Assembly (NCBI GenBank): GCA_030065055.1
Contig: JASJDS010000068.1
Span: 1 to 64,000 of the forward strand
Direction: 5' to 3'
Source: Calothrix sp. MO_192.B10
Lineage (GTDB): Bacteria; Cyanobacteriota; Cyanobacteriia; Cyanobacteriales; Nostocaceae
DNA length: 64,000 nucleotides
Within the stretch, counting starts at the first letter, position 1, and each line of letters starts with the position of its first letter. The translations under genes were made by a program, and so were the position numbers. Shown here in pieces: positions 17,916 through 29,060 of this stretch. The notes below the pieces were generated by a model that was not told where the DNA came from, did no database searches, and saw only the letters and a program-made list of their open reading frames with translations.

Positions 17916-20560
17916 AGATTGTCAAGCGGTTTCTGGGTATGTTTGTGCCAGTAGCTGTGTTATTGGGAATTGGATTTGTCGGGTTTTATGAAAACAAAAA
18001 AAACAGCGATCGCATGGCGGTAGCTATTGCTGAAGATCAGAGTGTTCGCATTAGAGCGGCAAATTTGGCAAATCGTTTCAGTGACATCCGGGCTGATTTG
18101 ATGGTTCTGGCAAAATGGACTGCAAATGAGGAGCATATTCTACTAAATTCTAGGACTTTGCCCCAGGATAGACAGAGGTTTCAACAGCTATTTGCCAAGA
18201 AATTGCTGGTAATGTCTGAACAGAAACAGATATATGACCAGATACGCCTGATTGATACCACTGGACAAGAAAAGGTAAGGGTAAACTTCAACCAAGGAAA
18301 GCCTGTTACTGTGCCAGATGGGGACTTGCAAAATCAATCCCAACGTTACTGGTTTCAAAATAGCCTTACCTTGCAGGAGGTAGAAGTTTTTATTTCGCCA
18401 ATGGATTTAAACGTAGAGAACGGCAAGATTGAGCAACCCCTCAAACCGATGATCCGCTTTGTCACCCCTATTTTTGATCATGGGCAAATGGAAGGTATAG
18501 TTGTCTTCAACTACCTTGCTCAAAACCTCTTGAACAAACTAGGACAAGAAAAAACCACTACTACTGGCAAGACTTTACTGCTCAATGCAGAGGGGTATTG
18601 GTTGAAGGGTCTAAAACCGGAAGATGAGTGGGGATTCATGTATGAAGAACGCAAAAATCGCACCTTTGCCAATGCCTTTCCTGATGCATGGAAGCAAATA
18701 TCAACCCAGGAAACAGGTCAGTTTCAAACACCAGACGGCTTATTTAGCTTTAGAACAATCTACCCCCTACAAGACATCTGGAGTTCAGGATCGAGTGCTG
18801 GAATTTCCAAGTTGTCTGGTTTGAGTCAAGGAGCTGTGAATGTAAAGTCCTACAGTTGGAAGTTAGTTACCTTTGTACCAACGGCAGTATTGGAGCAACA
18901 AGTGCGGGCTATACAGCCGGTTCTGCTGATTTGTTATATTGGGCTGACTGGATTTTTAGGTTTGGGTTTCTGGTTCCTAGCCACCTTGTGGAGCAAACGC
19001 CAGCAAGCAGTAGCAGATTTGAAGCAGTCTGAGGCAGAATTACGGCAAACCGGAGCTGATTTGGCAGCCTCCTTAGAGACTATTGAGAGGGTAAATGCCA
19101 GTTTGGAGCAACGGGTTAGAGAACGTACTACTGAATTACAACAAGCAAAAGAACAGGCAGAAGTTGCCAACCGCTCCAAAAGCGAATTTCTCGCCAATAT
19201 GAACCACGAACTGAGAACTCCCCTCAACGGCATATTGGGTTACGCCCAAATCATCCAGCGCGATCCCGAAACTGCACGGAAGCATCAGCACGGTTTGAGT
19301 ACTATTCACCACTGTGCTTCCCATTTACTGACATTAATCAACGATATTCTCGACTTTTCCAAATTAGAGGTGCAAAAAATGGAACTCTATCCCCAGGATT
19401 TCCATTTGGGTAATTTCCTCAGTGCTACCGTTGATATTTGTCGCATCAAAGCCAAGCAAAAAGGGATTTTCCTAGATTACCAACCCGACGAACAACTACC
19501 CATTGCCGTCCATGCCGATGATAAACGCCTGCGGCAGGTGTTGCTTAATTTAATTAGTAATGCTGTAAAATTTACTGATGAAGGAGGAGTGACTTTCCAA
19601 GTTAAAGTCTTGGAGGGCAGAACAAATCCCAGCCAAAATTGTCAAATACGTTTCCAAGTAGAAGATAGTGGTATTGGTATTGCCCCTGATAAGTTGGCAA
19701 AGATTTTCTTGCCCTTTGAACAGGCAGGTAAACAAGAACGCAACGCCGAAGGTACGGGATTGGGACTGGCAATTAGCCGCCAAATTGTACAAATGATGGG
19801 AGGCGATATTCACGTTGAGAGTGTATTAGGTGAGGGTAGTATTTTTTGGTTTGAAGTAGAATTGCCCCCTGCCACAGAATGGATTGCTCAAGCCGAATTT
19901 TCCACTAGCAGAATTACCGGTTATCAGGGCGATCGCTTGACTATTGTGGTGGTAGATGATATAGAGGCAAACCGAGATGTGGTCATGGATATGCTAGAAC
20001 CCTTGGGCTTCCGAGTAATTGCGGCAGAAAGTGGACAGCAAGGGCTAGATAAAATCATCCAAATTCAACCAGATTTAGTAATTACAGATGCCATCATGCC
20101 AGTGATGGATGGCTTAGAGATGACTCGCCATCTGCGAAAACTCCCCAATTTTGCCACAACACCAATTATCGCTTCTTGTGCCCACCTGTCGCGGGTAGAT
20201 CCCCAAGAAACCCTGGATGCTGGCTGTACGGCTTTCCTACCTAAACCGTTTGAATTGACGAAATTGTTAAAAATATTACAGAAATATTTACAGCTCCAGT
20301 GGATTGATGACTGCGAGCAAGACATAGAACAACCATCTCCACAGGATACTGAACTCAGAGAACTTGTCGCACCACCGCCAGAATTGTTGACAGTTCTTTA
20401 TCAGGCAGCCAGAGACGGTTTTATTGGCGATGTGCAGCAAGAAGCTCATCGCCTCAAACAGATAGACTCCCAATACATCCCCTTTGCCGACAAATTACTG
20501 GAACTCAGTCGTAACTTTGATGACACAGCCATTATTAAGCTAGTCAAACCATTAGTTTAA
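17906..20560 (+). CDS. membrane hybrid sensor histidine kinase (Cache-HisKA-HATPase-REC)
   Basis: An 884-residue protein: TM1 at about 9-27, a periplasmic Cache-like sensor (about 40-325), TM2 at about 336-360, a coiled coil (about 370-425), HisKA with [10 protein letters not shown] (phospho-His near 434), HATPase with TGLGLAIS, then a receiver with [11 protein letters not shown] (phospho-Asp near 728) and a C-terminal tail of about 90 residues. GAAAGGAG lies 7 bases before the ATG. It is the first long gene of a three-gene signalling operon; the next gene starts 13 bp after its stop. The ligand is unknown. Confidence 0.93.
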   Translation: MPIKIVKRFLGMFVPVAVLLGIGFVGFYENKKNSDRMAVAIAEDQSVRIRAANLANRFSDIRADLMVLAKWTANEEHILLNSRTLPQDRQRFQQLFAKKLLVMSEQKQIYDQIRLIDTTGQEKVRVNFNQGKPVTVPDGDLQNQSQRYWFQNSLTLQEVEVFISPMDLNVENGKIEQPLKPMIRFVTPIFDHGQMEGIVVFNYLAQNLLNKLGQEKTTTTGKTLLLNAEGYWLKGLKPEDEWGFMYEERKNRTFANAFPDAWKQISTQETGQFQTPDGLFSFRTIYPLQDIWSSGSSAGISKLSGLSQGAVNVKSYSWKLVTFVPTAVLEQQVRAIQPVLLICYIGLTGFLGLGFWFLATLWSKRQQAVADLKQSEAELRQTGADLAASLETIERVNASLEQRVRERTTELQQAKEQAEVANRSKSEFLANMNHELRTPLNGILGYAQIIQRDPETARKHQHGLSTIHHCASHLLTLINDILDFSKLEVQKMELYPQDFHLGNFLSATVDICRIKAKQKGIFLDYQPDEQLPIAVHADDKRLRQVLLNLISNAVKFTDEGGVTFQVKVLEGRTNPSQNCQIRFQVEDSGIGIAPDKLAKIFLPFEQAGKQERNAEGTGLGLAISRQIVQMMGGDIHVESVLGEGSIFWFEVELPPATEWIAQAEFSTSRITGYQGDRLTIVVVDDIEANRDVVMDMLEPLGFRVIAAESGQQGLDKIIQIQPDLVITDAIMPVMDGLEMTRHLRKLPNFATTPIIASCAHLSRVDPQETLDAGCTAFLPKPFELTKLLKILQKYLQLQWIDDCEQDIEQPSPQDTELRELVAPPPELLTVLYQAARDGFIGDVQQEAHRLKQIDSQYIPFADKLLELSRNFDDTAIIKLVKPLV

Positions 20561-20573
20561 GAATTTAGTTGAG

Positions 20574-21890
20574 ATGCAAATGAATATTATTCCCCAAGAA
20601 ACCACAATTTTAGTAGTAGATGATACTCCCACCAACCTGCAAGTATTGTTTGATTTACTGAGCCAACAGGGATACCGGGTAGCGATCGCCAAAAATGGAG
20701 AAGCTGCCTTAGAACGGTTACAATCCTACCAACCCCAGTTGATTTTGCTCGACGTGATGATGCCGGGAATTGACGGATTTGAAACCTGCAAACGGCTGAA
20801 GGCAAATCCCACCACCTCTGACATAGCGGTTATTTTTATGACTGCTCTTTCTGATTCTGTGGATAAAGTCAAGGGACTGAGCCTTGGTGCCGTCGATTAC
20901 ATTACCAAACCCATCCAACATGAAGAAGTTTTAGCACGTATCCACATTCACCTGCAATTACGCAACGTCAAGGCTTTGGAAGGCATGGTAGCAGAACGCA
21001 CCAACGAGCTAAACCAGGCATTGGACAACCTGAAGCGTACCCAAGTCCAATTGGTGCAGAGCGAAAAAATGTCCTCCCTCGGTCAACTTGTGGCTGGAGT
21101 TGCCCATGAAATTAACAACCCAGTCAATTTTATCCACGGCAACCTCAACCATGTGAATGAATATACCCAGGGTTTATTAGAATTAGTCCAACTTTACCAA
21201 AAACATTATCCCCAACCTCCTGAAGAAATAGAAGATTATATAGAAGAATTAGAGTTAGATTTTTTACAAGAAGATTTGGGTAAAATGCTTACTTCAATGA
21301 AAGTGGGTAGCGATCGCATCCGCCAAATTGTTCTTTCCCTGCGGAATTTCTCCCGTCTCGATGAGGCAGAACAAAAGCCAGTAGATCTGCATGAAGGGAT
21401 TGAAAGCACCATGATGATTTTACAACATCGTCTCAAAGGCAATCCAGACCGTCCTGCCATTGAGGTGATTCGCAAATACGGAGAATTACCTCCGGTAGAG
21501 TGTTATCCCAGTAAATTGAACCAGGTATTTATGAACATTCTGGCAAATGCCATTGATGCCTTGGATGATGCGTATATTAATGGAAATACGCAACTAAAAA
21601 TTACAATTAGCACTGAGCAATTGGTGAATCAATGGGTAGCAATTCGCATAGCTGATAACGGGAATGGTATTCCAGAGGAAGTAATGACTAAAATTTTCGA
21701 GCCTTTCTTTACCACTAAAACCGTTGGCAAAGGTACTGGATTAGGATTATCAATTAGCCATCAAATCATCACCGAGAAACATGGTGGTAAGTTTGATTGT
21801 GATTCAACTCCAGGTAAGGGGACAGAATTTGTAATGCAAATTCCCTGCAAGCAGATTTTGATAGAAAAGGATCACAAAAGGGAATACTAA
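20574..21890 (+). CDS. REC-histidine kinase (response regulator fused to HisKA-HATPase)
   Basis: A 438-residue cytosolic protein. The N-terminal receiver (about 10-130) has VVDDTPTN, the phospho-Asp in ILLDVMMPG, and KP near residue 115. A coiled coil leads to a HisKA-type domain with [16 protein letters not shown] and an HATPase with GTGLGLSIS. This is the usual cyanobacterial receiver-kinase relay protein, likely phosphorylated by the hybrid kinase encoded 13 bp upstream. A second ATG two codons in is equally plausible as the start. Confidence 0.92.
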   Translation: MQMNIIPQETTILVVDDTPTNLQVLFDLLSQQGYRVAIAKNGEAALERLQSYQPQLILLDVMMPGIDGFETCKRLKANPTTSDIAVIFMTALSDSVDKVKGLSLGAVDYITKPIQHEEVLARIHIHLQLRNVKALEGMVAERTNELNQALDNLKRTQVQLVQSEKMSSLGQLVAGVAHEINNPVNFIHGNLNHVNEYTQGLLELVQLYQKHYPQPPEEIEDYIEELELDFLQEDLGKMLTSMKVGSDRIRQIVLSLRNFSRLDEAEQKPVDLHEGIESTMMILQHRLKGNPDRPAIEVIRKYGELPPVECYPSKLNQVFMNILANAIDALDDAYINGNTQLKITISTEQLVNQWVAIRIADNGNGIPEEVMTKIFEPFFTTKTVGKGTGLGLSISHQIITEKHGGKFDCDSTPGKGTEFVMQIPCKQILIEKDHKREY

Positions 21891-21931
21891 AGACTAGTCA
21901 AGATAACAATCAAAATATATATACCAGGCTT

Positions 21932-24900
21932 ATGATGTCATTTGATACTTTAGATATGGTTGCTGGCTATCGGGTTATCGAGCAAATCTACTCTGGAGGG
22001 AGAACCTTAGTATATAAAGCGATCCGAAAAAAAGACCAACAGCCGGTAATCCTCAAACTGATGCGGAATCCCTTCCCCAGTTTTAGTGAGATCGCTCAGT
22101 TCCGCAATCAGTATAGTATCCTGAAAGACTTAAATATTCCTGGTATAGTTCGAGTCTATGGTTTAGAATCTCATGGTAACGGCTATGTCTTAGTAATGGA
22201 AGACTTTGGTGGTATTCCCTTGAATAAAGCGATCGCACAATGGAGAAATGCTAACCAGAACCAAGAACAAGAGTTGATCGGTTATTTTTTCCACATAGCA
22301 CTGCAAATCGTTACTATCCTAGAACTATTACACCGCGATCGCATCATTCACAAGGATATCAAACCTGACAATATCCTGGTTAACCCGGATACAGCAGAAG
22401 TCAAAATCATTGATTTTAGTATTGCTTCCCGTTTACCCAGGGAAATTAAAGCTCTGAGCAATCCTAATGTCTTGGAAGGCACTTTAGCATATATTGCTCC
22501 CGAACAAACTGGGAGAATGAATCGAGGCATAGATTACCGCAGTGACTTTTATTCTCTGGGAGTCACCTTATTTGAATTCCTCTGCGGACAGTTACCCTTC
22601 ACTAGCACTGACTCTATGGAGTTAGTTCACTGCCACATTGCCAAATCACCACCCAAAGTTAGCAGTATTAATCCCAAAATTCCCACAATTTTATCAGACA
22701 TCATCAGCAAATTAATGGCAAAAAATGCTGAAGATCGCTATCAGAGTTGTGTGGGTTTAAAGCATGACTTAGAGTTTTGTTTCTTACAGTGGAAAGAATT
22801 ACAAAATATTGTCGATTTTCCTCTGGGAGAAAAAGATATTTCTGATCAATTTACGATTCCCGAAAAACTCTATGGGCGGCAAAATGAAGTTGAGGAACTC
22901 CTTGCAGCTTTTGATAGGGTAGCAGATGGAAATGTGGAAATGTTAATGGTTGCGGGTTACTCTGGTGTGGGTAAAACTGCATTAGTTAACGAAGTCCATA
23001 AACCCATTGTCAAACAGCGCGGTTACTTTATTAAAGGCAAATTTGACCAATTTCAAAGGGATATACCCTTTTCGGCATTGGTACAAGCTTTTCAGAATTT
23101 AACCGAACAATTATTATCAGAAACTGATACCCAAGTCAAGCAGTGGAAGCATAAAATTCTCTGGGCATTGGGAGAACAGGGTCAGATTATTATCGATGTC
23201 ATTCCCGAATTAGAAATTATTATTGGCAAGCAACCAGCAGTCGCAGAATTATCTGGTAGTGCCGCTCAAAATCGTTTCAATTTATTATTCCAAAAATTCA
23301 TTCAAGTCTTCACTACTGCGGAACATCCCCTGGTGATGTTTTTGGATGATTTGCAATGGGCAGATGCCGCATCATTTAATTTTATCCAATTATTAATGAG
23401 TTCCCAGCAGCTTGGTAATAATAATTATCCAGCAGACAATAATATCCAGAGTAATTTGACGAATCAAAATACCAGTCTGTTATTAATTGGTGCATATCGA
23501 GATAACGAAGTATCACAGGCACATCCACTACATATAACTCTGGAAGAAATCAGAAAAACAGCAGCAAATATTCAGACAATTACCCTAGAACCATTAAACC
23601 AAGAGAATTTAAATTGTCTACTCCAAGATGTTTTGCATTGTACCGATAAAGTTGCAGTTCCTCTGACAAAACTGGTATTTAGCAAAACCAAAGGAAATCC
23701 ATTTTTTGTCAATCAATTACTTAAATCTTTCTATGAAAATCAAGTAATTAGATTTGATTATGATGCTTACAGATGGTGCTACAACCTAGAAGAAATCAAG
23801 GCATTAACACTCACCGATGATGTGGTAGAGTTTATGGCGATGCAAATACAGAGACTACCTAAAAATACTCAGGAAGTTCTCAAATTAGCGGCCTGCATCG
23901 GTAACTTATTCGATCTCAAAACTCTTTCTATTATTTATCAAAAATCAGAAATAGATACAGCCGCAGACTTATGGCATTCATTGCTTGAAGGTTTGGTCAT
24001 ACCAGAAAATGATAATTACAAATTATTCCAAGCAGAAGATATTAATTCTGGTACTATCAATCAAAATCATGTTTCTCAGTCTAATCCAGATTTAATTAAG
24101 TATAAATTTATTCATGATCGCGTCCAACAAGCAGCTTACTTTCTAATTTCTGAGGGCGAAAAACAGGAGTTCCATCTCAAAATTGGTCAACTACTTTTAC
24201 AAGGTACTTCCAAAGCAGAACTGTCAGAGAGAATTTTTGATGTAGTCAATCAGCTGAACATCGCAGTAGATTTAATTACGGTTCAAGCAGAGCGCGATGA
24301 ATTAGCTAGTATGAATTTGACTGCTGGTAGCAAAGCCTTGGCAGCTACAGCTTATCAAGCGGCTCTGAATTATTTAAATACTGGCATTAAATTATTAGTA
24401 GATGATAGTTGGAAAAGCAAATACAACCTAACTCTGAGTTTGTATGAAACAGCAGCAGAAGTAGCGTATGTAACCGGAGAATTTGAGCAGGCAGAGGAAT
24501 GGATTGAGTTGGTGTTAGGGAATGCACAAACACTACTGGATCGAACAAAAGCTTATGAAGTAAAGCTGGAAATTTACAAAGCACAAAATAGAGGTTTAGA
24601 AGCTATTAATTTTGGTATTAAGGTGTTGGAATTACTAGGTGTTGAATTACCAGAACATCCAGTTACAGAAGATATTGGTAAAGCATTACAAGAAACACAG
24701 TCTGCATTGGGAGGTAAGAATATAGAAGATTTAATCAACTTACCTGAAATGGTTAATCATGATAAATTGGTAGCGATGAATATTCTCAATCGATTGTTAC
24801 CAACTACATACAATGTCAAGCCTCTATTATTTCCTTTAATAGTTTTGCAACAGATTAATATATCCCTTAATTATGGTAATTGTGCCGGTTCTGCCTTAGT

Positions 24901-27553
24901 TTATGGGTGTTATGCAATTCTTATTTGGAATATGGAGGGAAATATTGACTCTAATTATAGATTTGGTCAATTAGCATTAAATATTTTAGATAAATTTAAT
25001 GCTAAAGAACTTCAATGTAGGATATTTTTTGTAATTAATGGTTTTACCAAACATTGGAAACAACATTTGTGTTCAAGTTTAACACCATTCTTAAAAGGTT
25101 ATTCCATAGGTTTAGAAACTGGAGATTTAGAACAAGCAGCTTATTCTATTTGTCTGTATTCTGAGCATTCTTTATGGTGTGGCAAAGACCTAGTGGAACT
25201 TGAACAAGAAATGAGTAAATATCATCAAAAAATTGTTCAATTAAAGCAAGAATTAGCCATTCAGCTTCAAAATATTACTTGGCAAGTAGTTTTAAATTTA
25301 CTAAAAAATCCTCAACCACCATATTTGTTAAATGGTGAAATTTGTGATGAATACGCTTTGATTAAAATATTAAAACAGACAGATAATCGACAAGGAATTT
25401 TCTATTTATTTCTGCAAAAAATATTTCTCTGTTATCTTTTCCACGAATACGATCAATCCCATGAGAATAGTATTCTTGCAGAGCAATATTTAGATGCAGT
25501 GCCAGCAAGATTTAGTGTTGCCATTTTTCATTTTTATAGTTCTCTAACTTTATTAGCCTTATATCAAGATGATCAGCTCAAGCAAGACGATTTGTTAAAT
25601 AAGGTATCTGAAAATCAAGAAATAATGCAGCATTGGGCAAATCATGCTCCAATGAATTATTTACACAAATTTGAACTTGTAGAGGCAGAAAAACATAGAG
25701 TTTTAGGCAACTATTTAGAAGCAATGGAACTGTACGATCGCGCCATTGCTGGAGCTAAAGAAAATGATTACACCCATGAGGAAGCTTTAGCTAACGAACT
25801 AACAGGTAAGTTTTATTTGGAATGGGGTAAAGAAAACATTGCCCAAGCCTACTTAACAGAAGCTTATTATGGTTATAGCCGTTGGGGAGCAAAAGCTAAA
25901 GTTGATGATTTGGCTCAACGCTATCCCCAGTTACTTGCTTTAGTGATTCAACAAGAAAATTTCAGAGTCAATGGTTATCCCAGCAAAACAACTACCAATG
26001 GCACAAACTTTAATACATTAAGCGATCGCATAACTTCTTCTATAGAAACTTGCCAAACTTTCTTTTCTTCTAGAAGTATTGTCTCTAATTCCCTAGATTT
26101 AGCGGCTGCAATTAAAGCTTCCCAAGCATTATCTGGGGAAATAGATATGGAGCATTTGCTTTCTAATTTAATGTCAATCATGATGGAGAATGCAGGAGCT
26201 TCTAAGTGTGCTTTAATGTTGGATGAAGATGATACTTTAAAATACACAGCTGTCAGTTTTACTGCAACTTATACAACCCCTAAAGTAGAGTTTCCTAATA
26301 TTCCTCTAGAGTGGAGTCAAGATATTCCCCTAACTTTAATTAATCAAGTTAAACATAAAACAGAAATAGTTGTGATTGATGATGTGAGCATAGAGACTTC
26401 TCTGACAAAGGATAGTTATATCAGGAAGGAAAAGCCAAAAAGTATTTTATGTATGCCGATTATGAATCAAGGTGAGTTTATTGGCATATTGTATCTGGAG
26501 AATAATTTCACTACAGGCGCATTTACATATGATCGCATAGAATTTCTGAAGTTAGTCACCACTCAAGCAGCTATATCTCTGAAAAATGCCACACTCTACC
26601 AAAAATTATCCCAGGCAAAAGAGAAACTGGAAGAATATAGCCACTCCCTAGAAGAAAAAGTAGAAGAAAGAACCGAAGAACTCTATGCTAAAAATCAACG
26701 TCTACAACAAGCTTTGCAAGAATTACAAACTACTCAGACCCAATTGATTCAAAGTGAAAAGATGTCTTCATTGGGGCAAATGGTAGCGGGTATTGCCCAT
26801 GAAATTAATAACCCCATTAACTTTATTCATGGCAATATTAGTCATGCCAGGGAATATGTAGAAGATTTATTAGATTTGGTTTCTGTTTATCAGCAAGAAT
26901 ATCATGATTCTTCCGACGTAGTTGCCGAGAAACTTGAGGAAATCGATTTAGAATTTTTAGCAGAAGACTTACCAAAGTTACTCAACTCTATGAATATGGG
27001 AACTTCTCGCATTCGCAGTATTGTGTTGAGTTTACGTAACTTCTCCCGCCTTGATGAAGCAGAAATGAAATCTGTAGATATTCATGAAGGCATAGATAAT
27101 ACCTTAATGATTTTACAACATCGTCTCAATGCGAAGAGCGATTGTGAGGAAATTGAAGTGATCAAAGAATATGCCCAACTTCCTGAGGTTAATTGTTATC
27201 CAGGTCAGTTAAATCAGGTATTTATGAATATTCTCAGCAATGCCATTGATGCTTTAGAAGATCAAATCATGGGAGAAGATTCTCAGTTAAAACATCCCCA
27301 GATTCGTATTAGTACAGAATTGATGGAAGACTCTACAGTTAAAATTAGAATTGCTGATAATGGTCCTGGGGTACCAGAGGAAGTAAAAGAAAAAATATTT
27401 GACCCATTTTTTACTACTAAACCTGTAGGAAGTGGTACGGGCTTGGGGCTTTCCATTAGTTATCAAATTATTGTGGAGAAGCACAAGGGTCAATTAAGCT
27501 GTAGTGCTGTACCAGGAAAAGGAACTGAGTTTGCGATTATGATTCCTGTGTAA
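21932..27553 (+). CDS. Ser/Thr kinase / AAA-like ATPase / GAF / histidine kinase fusion
   Basis: A 1873-residue protein combining Ser and His phosphorylation. A Hanks kinase (about 10-275) carries HKDIKPDN near 138 and DFS in place of DFG. An AAA/STAND-like ATPase follows with Walker A GYSGVGKT near 342 and FLDDLQWAD, then a long helical TPR-like region (about 770-1370), a GAF domain (about 1400-1550), a coiled coil, HisKA with AHEINNP near 1620 and HATPase with GTGLGLSIS. The family is well known in Nostocales. It starts 41 bp after the preceding gene. DFS may lower Mg binding, though many members keep it. Confidence 0.93.
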   Translation: MMSFDTLDMVAGYRVIEQIYSGGRTLVYKAIRKKDQQPVILKLMRNPFPSFSEIAQFRNQYSILKDLNIPGIVRVYGLESHGNGYVLVMEDFGGIPLNKAIAQWRNANQNQEQELIGYFFHIALQIVTILELLHRDRIIHKDIKPDNILVNPDTAEVKIIDFSIASRLPREIKALSNPNVLEGTLAYIAPEQTGRMNRGIDYRSDFYSLGVTLFEFLCGQLPFTSTDSMELVHCHIAKSPPKVSSINPKIPTILSDIISKLMAKNAEDRYQSCVGLKHDLEFCFLQWKELQNIVDFPLGEKDISDQFTIPEKLYGRQNEVEELLAAFDRVADGNVEMLMVAGYSGVGKTALVNEVHKPIVKQRGYFIKGKFDQFQRDIPFSALVQAFQNLTEQLLSETDTQVKQWKHKILWALGEQGQIIIDVIPELEIIIGKQPAVAELSGSAAQNRFNLLFQKFIQVFTTAEHPLVMFLDDLQWADAASFNFIQLLMSSQQLGNNNYPADNNIQSNLTNQNTSLLLIGAYRDNEVSQAHPLHITLEEIRKTAANIQTITLEPLNQENLNCLLQDVLHCTDKVAVPLTKLVFSKTKGNPFFVNQLLKSFYENQVIRFDYDAYRWCYNLEEIKALTLTDDVVEFMAMQIQRLPKNTQEVLKLAACIGNLFDLKTLSIIYQKSEIDTAADLWHSLLEGLVIPENDNYKLFQAEDINSGTINQNHVSQSNPDLIKYKFIHDRVQQAAYFLISEGEKQEFHLKIGQLLLQGTSKAELSERIFDVVNQLNIAVDLITVQAERDELASMNLTAGSKALAATAYQAALNYLNTGIKLLVDDSWKSKYNLTLSLYETAAEVAYVTGEFEQAEEWIELVLGNAQTLLDRTKAYEVKLEIYKAQNRGLEAINFGIKVLELLGVELPEHPVTEDIGKALQETQSALGGKNIEDLINLPEMVNHDKLVAMNILNRLLPTTYNVKPLLFPLIVLQQINISLNYGNCAGSALVYGCYAILIWNMEGNIDSNYRFGQLALNILDKFNAKELQCRIFFVINGFTKHWKQHLCSSLTPFLKGYSIGLETGDLEQAAYSICLYSEHSLWCGKDLVELEQEMSKYHQKIVQLKQELAIQLQNITWQVVLNLLKNPQPPYLLNGEICDEYALIKILKQTDNRQGIFYLFLQKIFLCYLFHEYDQSHENSILAEQYLDAVPARFSVAIFHFYSSLTLLALYQDDQLKQDDLLNKVSENQEIMQHWANHAPMNYLHKFELVEAEKHRVLGNYLEAMELYDRAIAGAKENDYTHEEALANELTGKFYLEWGKENIAQAYLTEAYYGYSRWGAKAKVDDLAQRYPQLLALVIQQENFRVNGYPSKTTTNGTNFNTLSDRITSSIETCQTFFSSRSIVSNSLDLAAAIKASQALSGEIDMEHLLSNLMSIMMENAGASKCALMLDEDDTLKYTAVSFTATYTTPKVEFPNIPLEWSQDIPLTLINQVKHKTEIVVIDDVSIETSLTKDSYIRKEKPKSILCMPIMNQGEFIGILYLENNFTTGAFTYDRIEFLKLVTTQAAISLKNATLYQKLSQAKEKLEEYSHSLEEKVEERTEELYAKNQRLQQALQELQTTQTQLIQSEKMSSLGQMVAGIAHEINNPINFIHGNISHAREYVEDLLDLVSVYQQEYHDSSDVVAEKLEEIDLEFLAEDLPKLLNSMNMGTSRIRSIVLSLRNFSRLDEAEMKSVDIHEGIDNTLMILQHRLNAKSDCEEIEVIKEYAQLPEVNCYPGQLNQVFMNILSNAIDALEDQIMGEDSQLKHPQIRISTELMEDSTVKIRIADNGPGVPEEVKEKIFDPFFTTKPVGSGTGLGLSISYQIIVEKHKGQLSCSAVPGKGTEFAIMIPV

Positions 27554-27587
27554 ATGCAGTTACATCTTGTAACTTTTCAATAACTGT

Positions 27588-27610
27588 AAGGTGGGCACTG
27601 CCCACCTTTT
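27588..27610 (+). terminator. strong hairpin terminator between convergent genes
   Basis: Perfect 10-bp arms AAGGTGGGCA and TGCCCACCTT around one base, followed by TT, 34 bp past the stop of the large kinase gene. Its position between convergent genes suits termination, mainly in the plus direction. Confidence 0.75.
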
Positions 27611-27611
27611 A

Positions 27612-28643
27612 CTATATGCAAACTCCTTCTATCATGCTTACATAAGAAGTTGTTGGCAAAATGCGATTTAATCGAAAACCAGCCACCTCAAAAAGATGAG
27701 AAAATTCTGCTTCTGTGCGCTCTCGTCCCCCTGAATACATAATTAACATTTCTAAATCGAGTAATTTACCAAAATGAGCTTCATCACCAGGAGGAATCAC
27801 AGCTTCAACTACAAGCAACTTTCCATTACTAGCTATACTCTGGCGAATATTCTTCAGGATATGAATACAACGTTCATCATCCCAATCATGGAGGATTTGA
27901 GACAAAATATATGCATCACCGTTTGCAGGAACAGTTTGAAAAAAATCCCCTCCAATTGTTAAACAGCGGTCGGCTACTCCCTCTTTTTCTAGTAAAGTTT
28001 TTGCACTATAAACTACAGAAGGTAAGTCAAAAAGTGTACCTTGCATATGTTGGTTTTTAGCCAAAATAGATGCAATTAAACCGCCACAACCTCCAGCTAC
28101 ATCAACAATATTAGCTATGTTGGAAAAGTCATATACTTCAACAATTGCTGAGTGTATGCCTTTAGAAGAATTGGTCATTGCTTCATTGAATATTTTCCCT
28201 GATACGGGATTTTGCTGAAAATATTCAAAGGCATTGTCAACATGATAAAGATGCTGTAGTGCAGGCTTCCCAGTCTTGATAATTTGTACAATATCTCCCC
28301 AACTCTGCCAATTCCATTCATCCCCTAACATTATTGAAAGGGAGCGTAAGGAAGATGGAAAGTCACTTCGGAGATATTCTCCAATCTCTGTAAGTGCAAA
28401 TTTTTGTGGCTCTATTTCTGTGAAAATACCCACACTTGAGAGAGCACGAAGTAATCGATACAAATAAGGTGCATGAGTATTAGTTGCTAGTGCAAGTTCA
28501 TTAATACCTTTTACATCATCCTTAATTAGATCGGCGATTTCTAGTTTTGCAGCTGCATATACAGCTTGGGAAATCCAGGCTCCAGTTATCATCTGGAGTA
28601 AAAGTAGAGGGATCGTTTTTGTGGGATTTTCAGAGTCTTCCAA
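27612..28643 (-). CDS. SAM-dependent O-methyltransferase (acetylserotonin/hydroxyneurosporene type)
   Basis: A 343-residue enzyme of the plant-like O-methyltransferase family. It has an N-terminal helical dimerisation domain (about 10-95) with ISQAVYAAAKLEIADLI, then a Rossmann SAM domain with the motif VDVAGGCGG (about 180) and a HDWDDE loop that holds the usual catalytic His. These enzymes methylate hydroxyls on aromatic or polyketide-like substrates. It lies on the same strand as the halogenase-like gene upstream; the 417-bp gap between them is mostly a MITE, so the genes were once about 120 bp apart. It may tailor the product of that cluster. Confidence 0.85.
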   Translation of the reverse strand: MEDSENPTKTIPLLLLQMITGAWISQAVYAAAKLEIADLIKDDVKGINELALATNTHAPYLYRLLRALSSVGIFTEIEPQKFALTEIGEYLRSDFPSSLRSLSIMLGDEWNWQSWGDIVQIIKTGKPALQHLYHVDNAFEYFQQNPVSGKIFNEAMTNSSKGIHSAIVEVYDFSNIANIVDVAGGCGGLIASILAKNQHMQGTLFDLPSVVYSAKTLLEKEGVADRCLTIGGDFFQTVPANGDAYILSQILHDWDDERCIHILKNIRQSIASNGKLLVVEAVIPPGDEAHFGKLLDLEMLIMYSGGRERTEAEFSHLFEVAGFRLNRILPTTSYVSMIEGVCI

Positions 28644-29060
28644 TTTCTATAAAGCTCGTAATTGCATAGTTTGGATTGGGAAATTGTGATCGGGATAAAG
28701 TGTTTGACATATCAAAAATTTGGCGTTGCTGAATCAAGATATGAATTTATCGAAGGAAGAAGTTTGAAGTCAGGAGGTTTGAGCGTCCTGTTCTTCAAAC
28801 TTCTGACTATAGGGGTCAAAAACCCCATCCCCTATGGGTTGTCCGTTTTGAGTTGGGGTCAGGGTCCCCATCTCAAAACCCCGCTCAAACCGCTCAAACC
28901 CTCTTCCCTCTTCCTTCAATTCACCCAGAGGCGCACCAGACGCAGAGAATAAGAATTTTAAGACGTTATATGAATTTATCTCATATTATTTCATATTATG
29001 ATTCAGCAATACCAGAAATTTTATTGTGAGCAAATAGTAATAGAATCTTGAAGTTACACA
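28644..29060. other. intergenic region occupied by a MITE-like element
   Basis: No gene. Most of it is the 292-bp element at 28722-29013. The 96-codon plus-strand frame at 28662-28952 lies inside that element, has no recognisable features and is treated as spurious. Confidence 0.55.
28722..29013. mobile_element. MITE-like element, family B, copy 2
   Basis: 292 bp. The left end GGCGTTGCTGAATC (28722-28735) pairs with the right end GATTCAGCAATACC (29000-29013, two mismatches). Flanking octamers are AAAAATTT and AGAAATTT, matching at seven of eight bases. It is longer than the other copies; its interior is GC-richer and includes GGGGTC/CCCC palindromes. Confidence 0.7.

Noticed and set aside
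22147-22160. GTTCGAGTC resembling a tRNA T-loop
   Set aside because: It lies inside the conserved kinase domain coding sequence and no acceptor-stem pairing is seen around it.
28662-28952. 96-codon plus-strand ORF between halogenase and methyltransferase genes
   Set aside because: It lies mostly inside a MITE-like element, has low-complexity content and runs opposite to the cluster.
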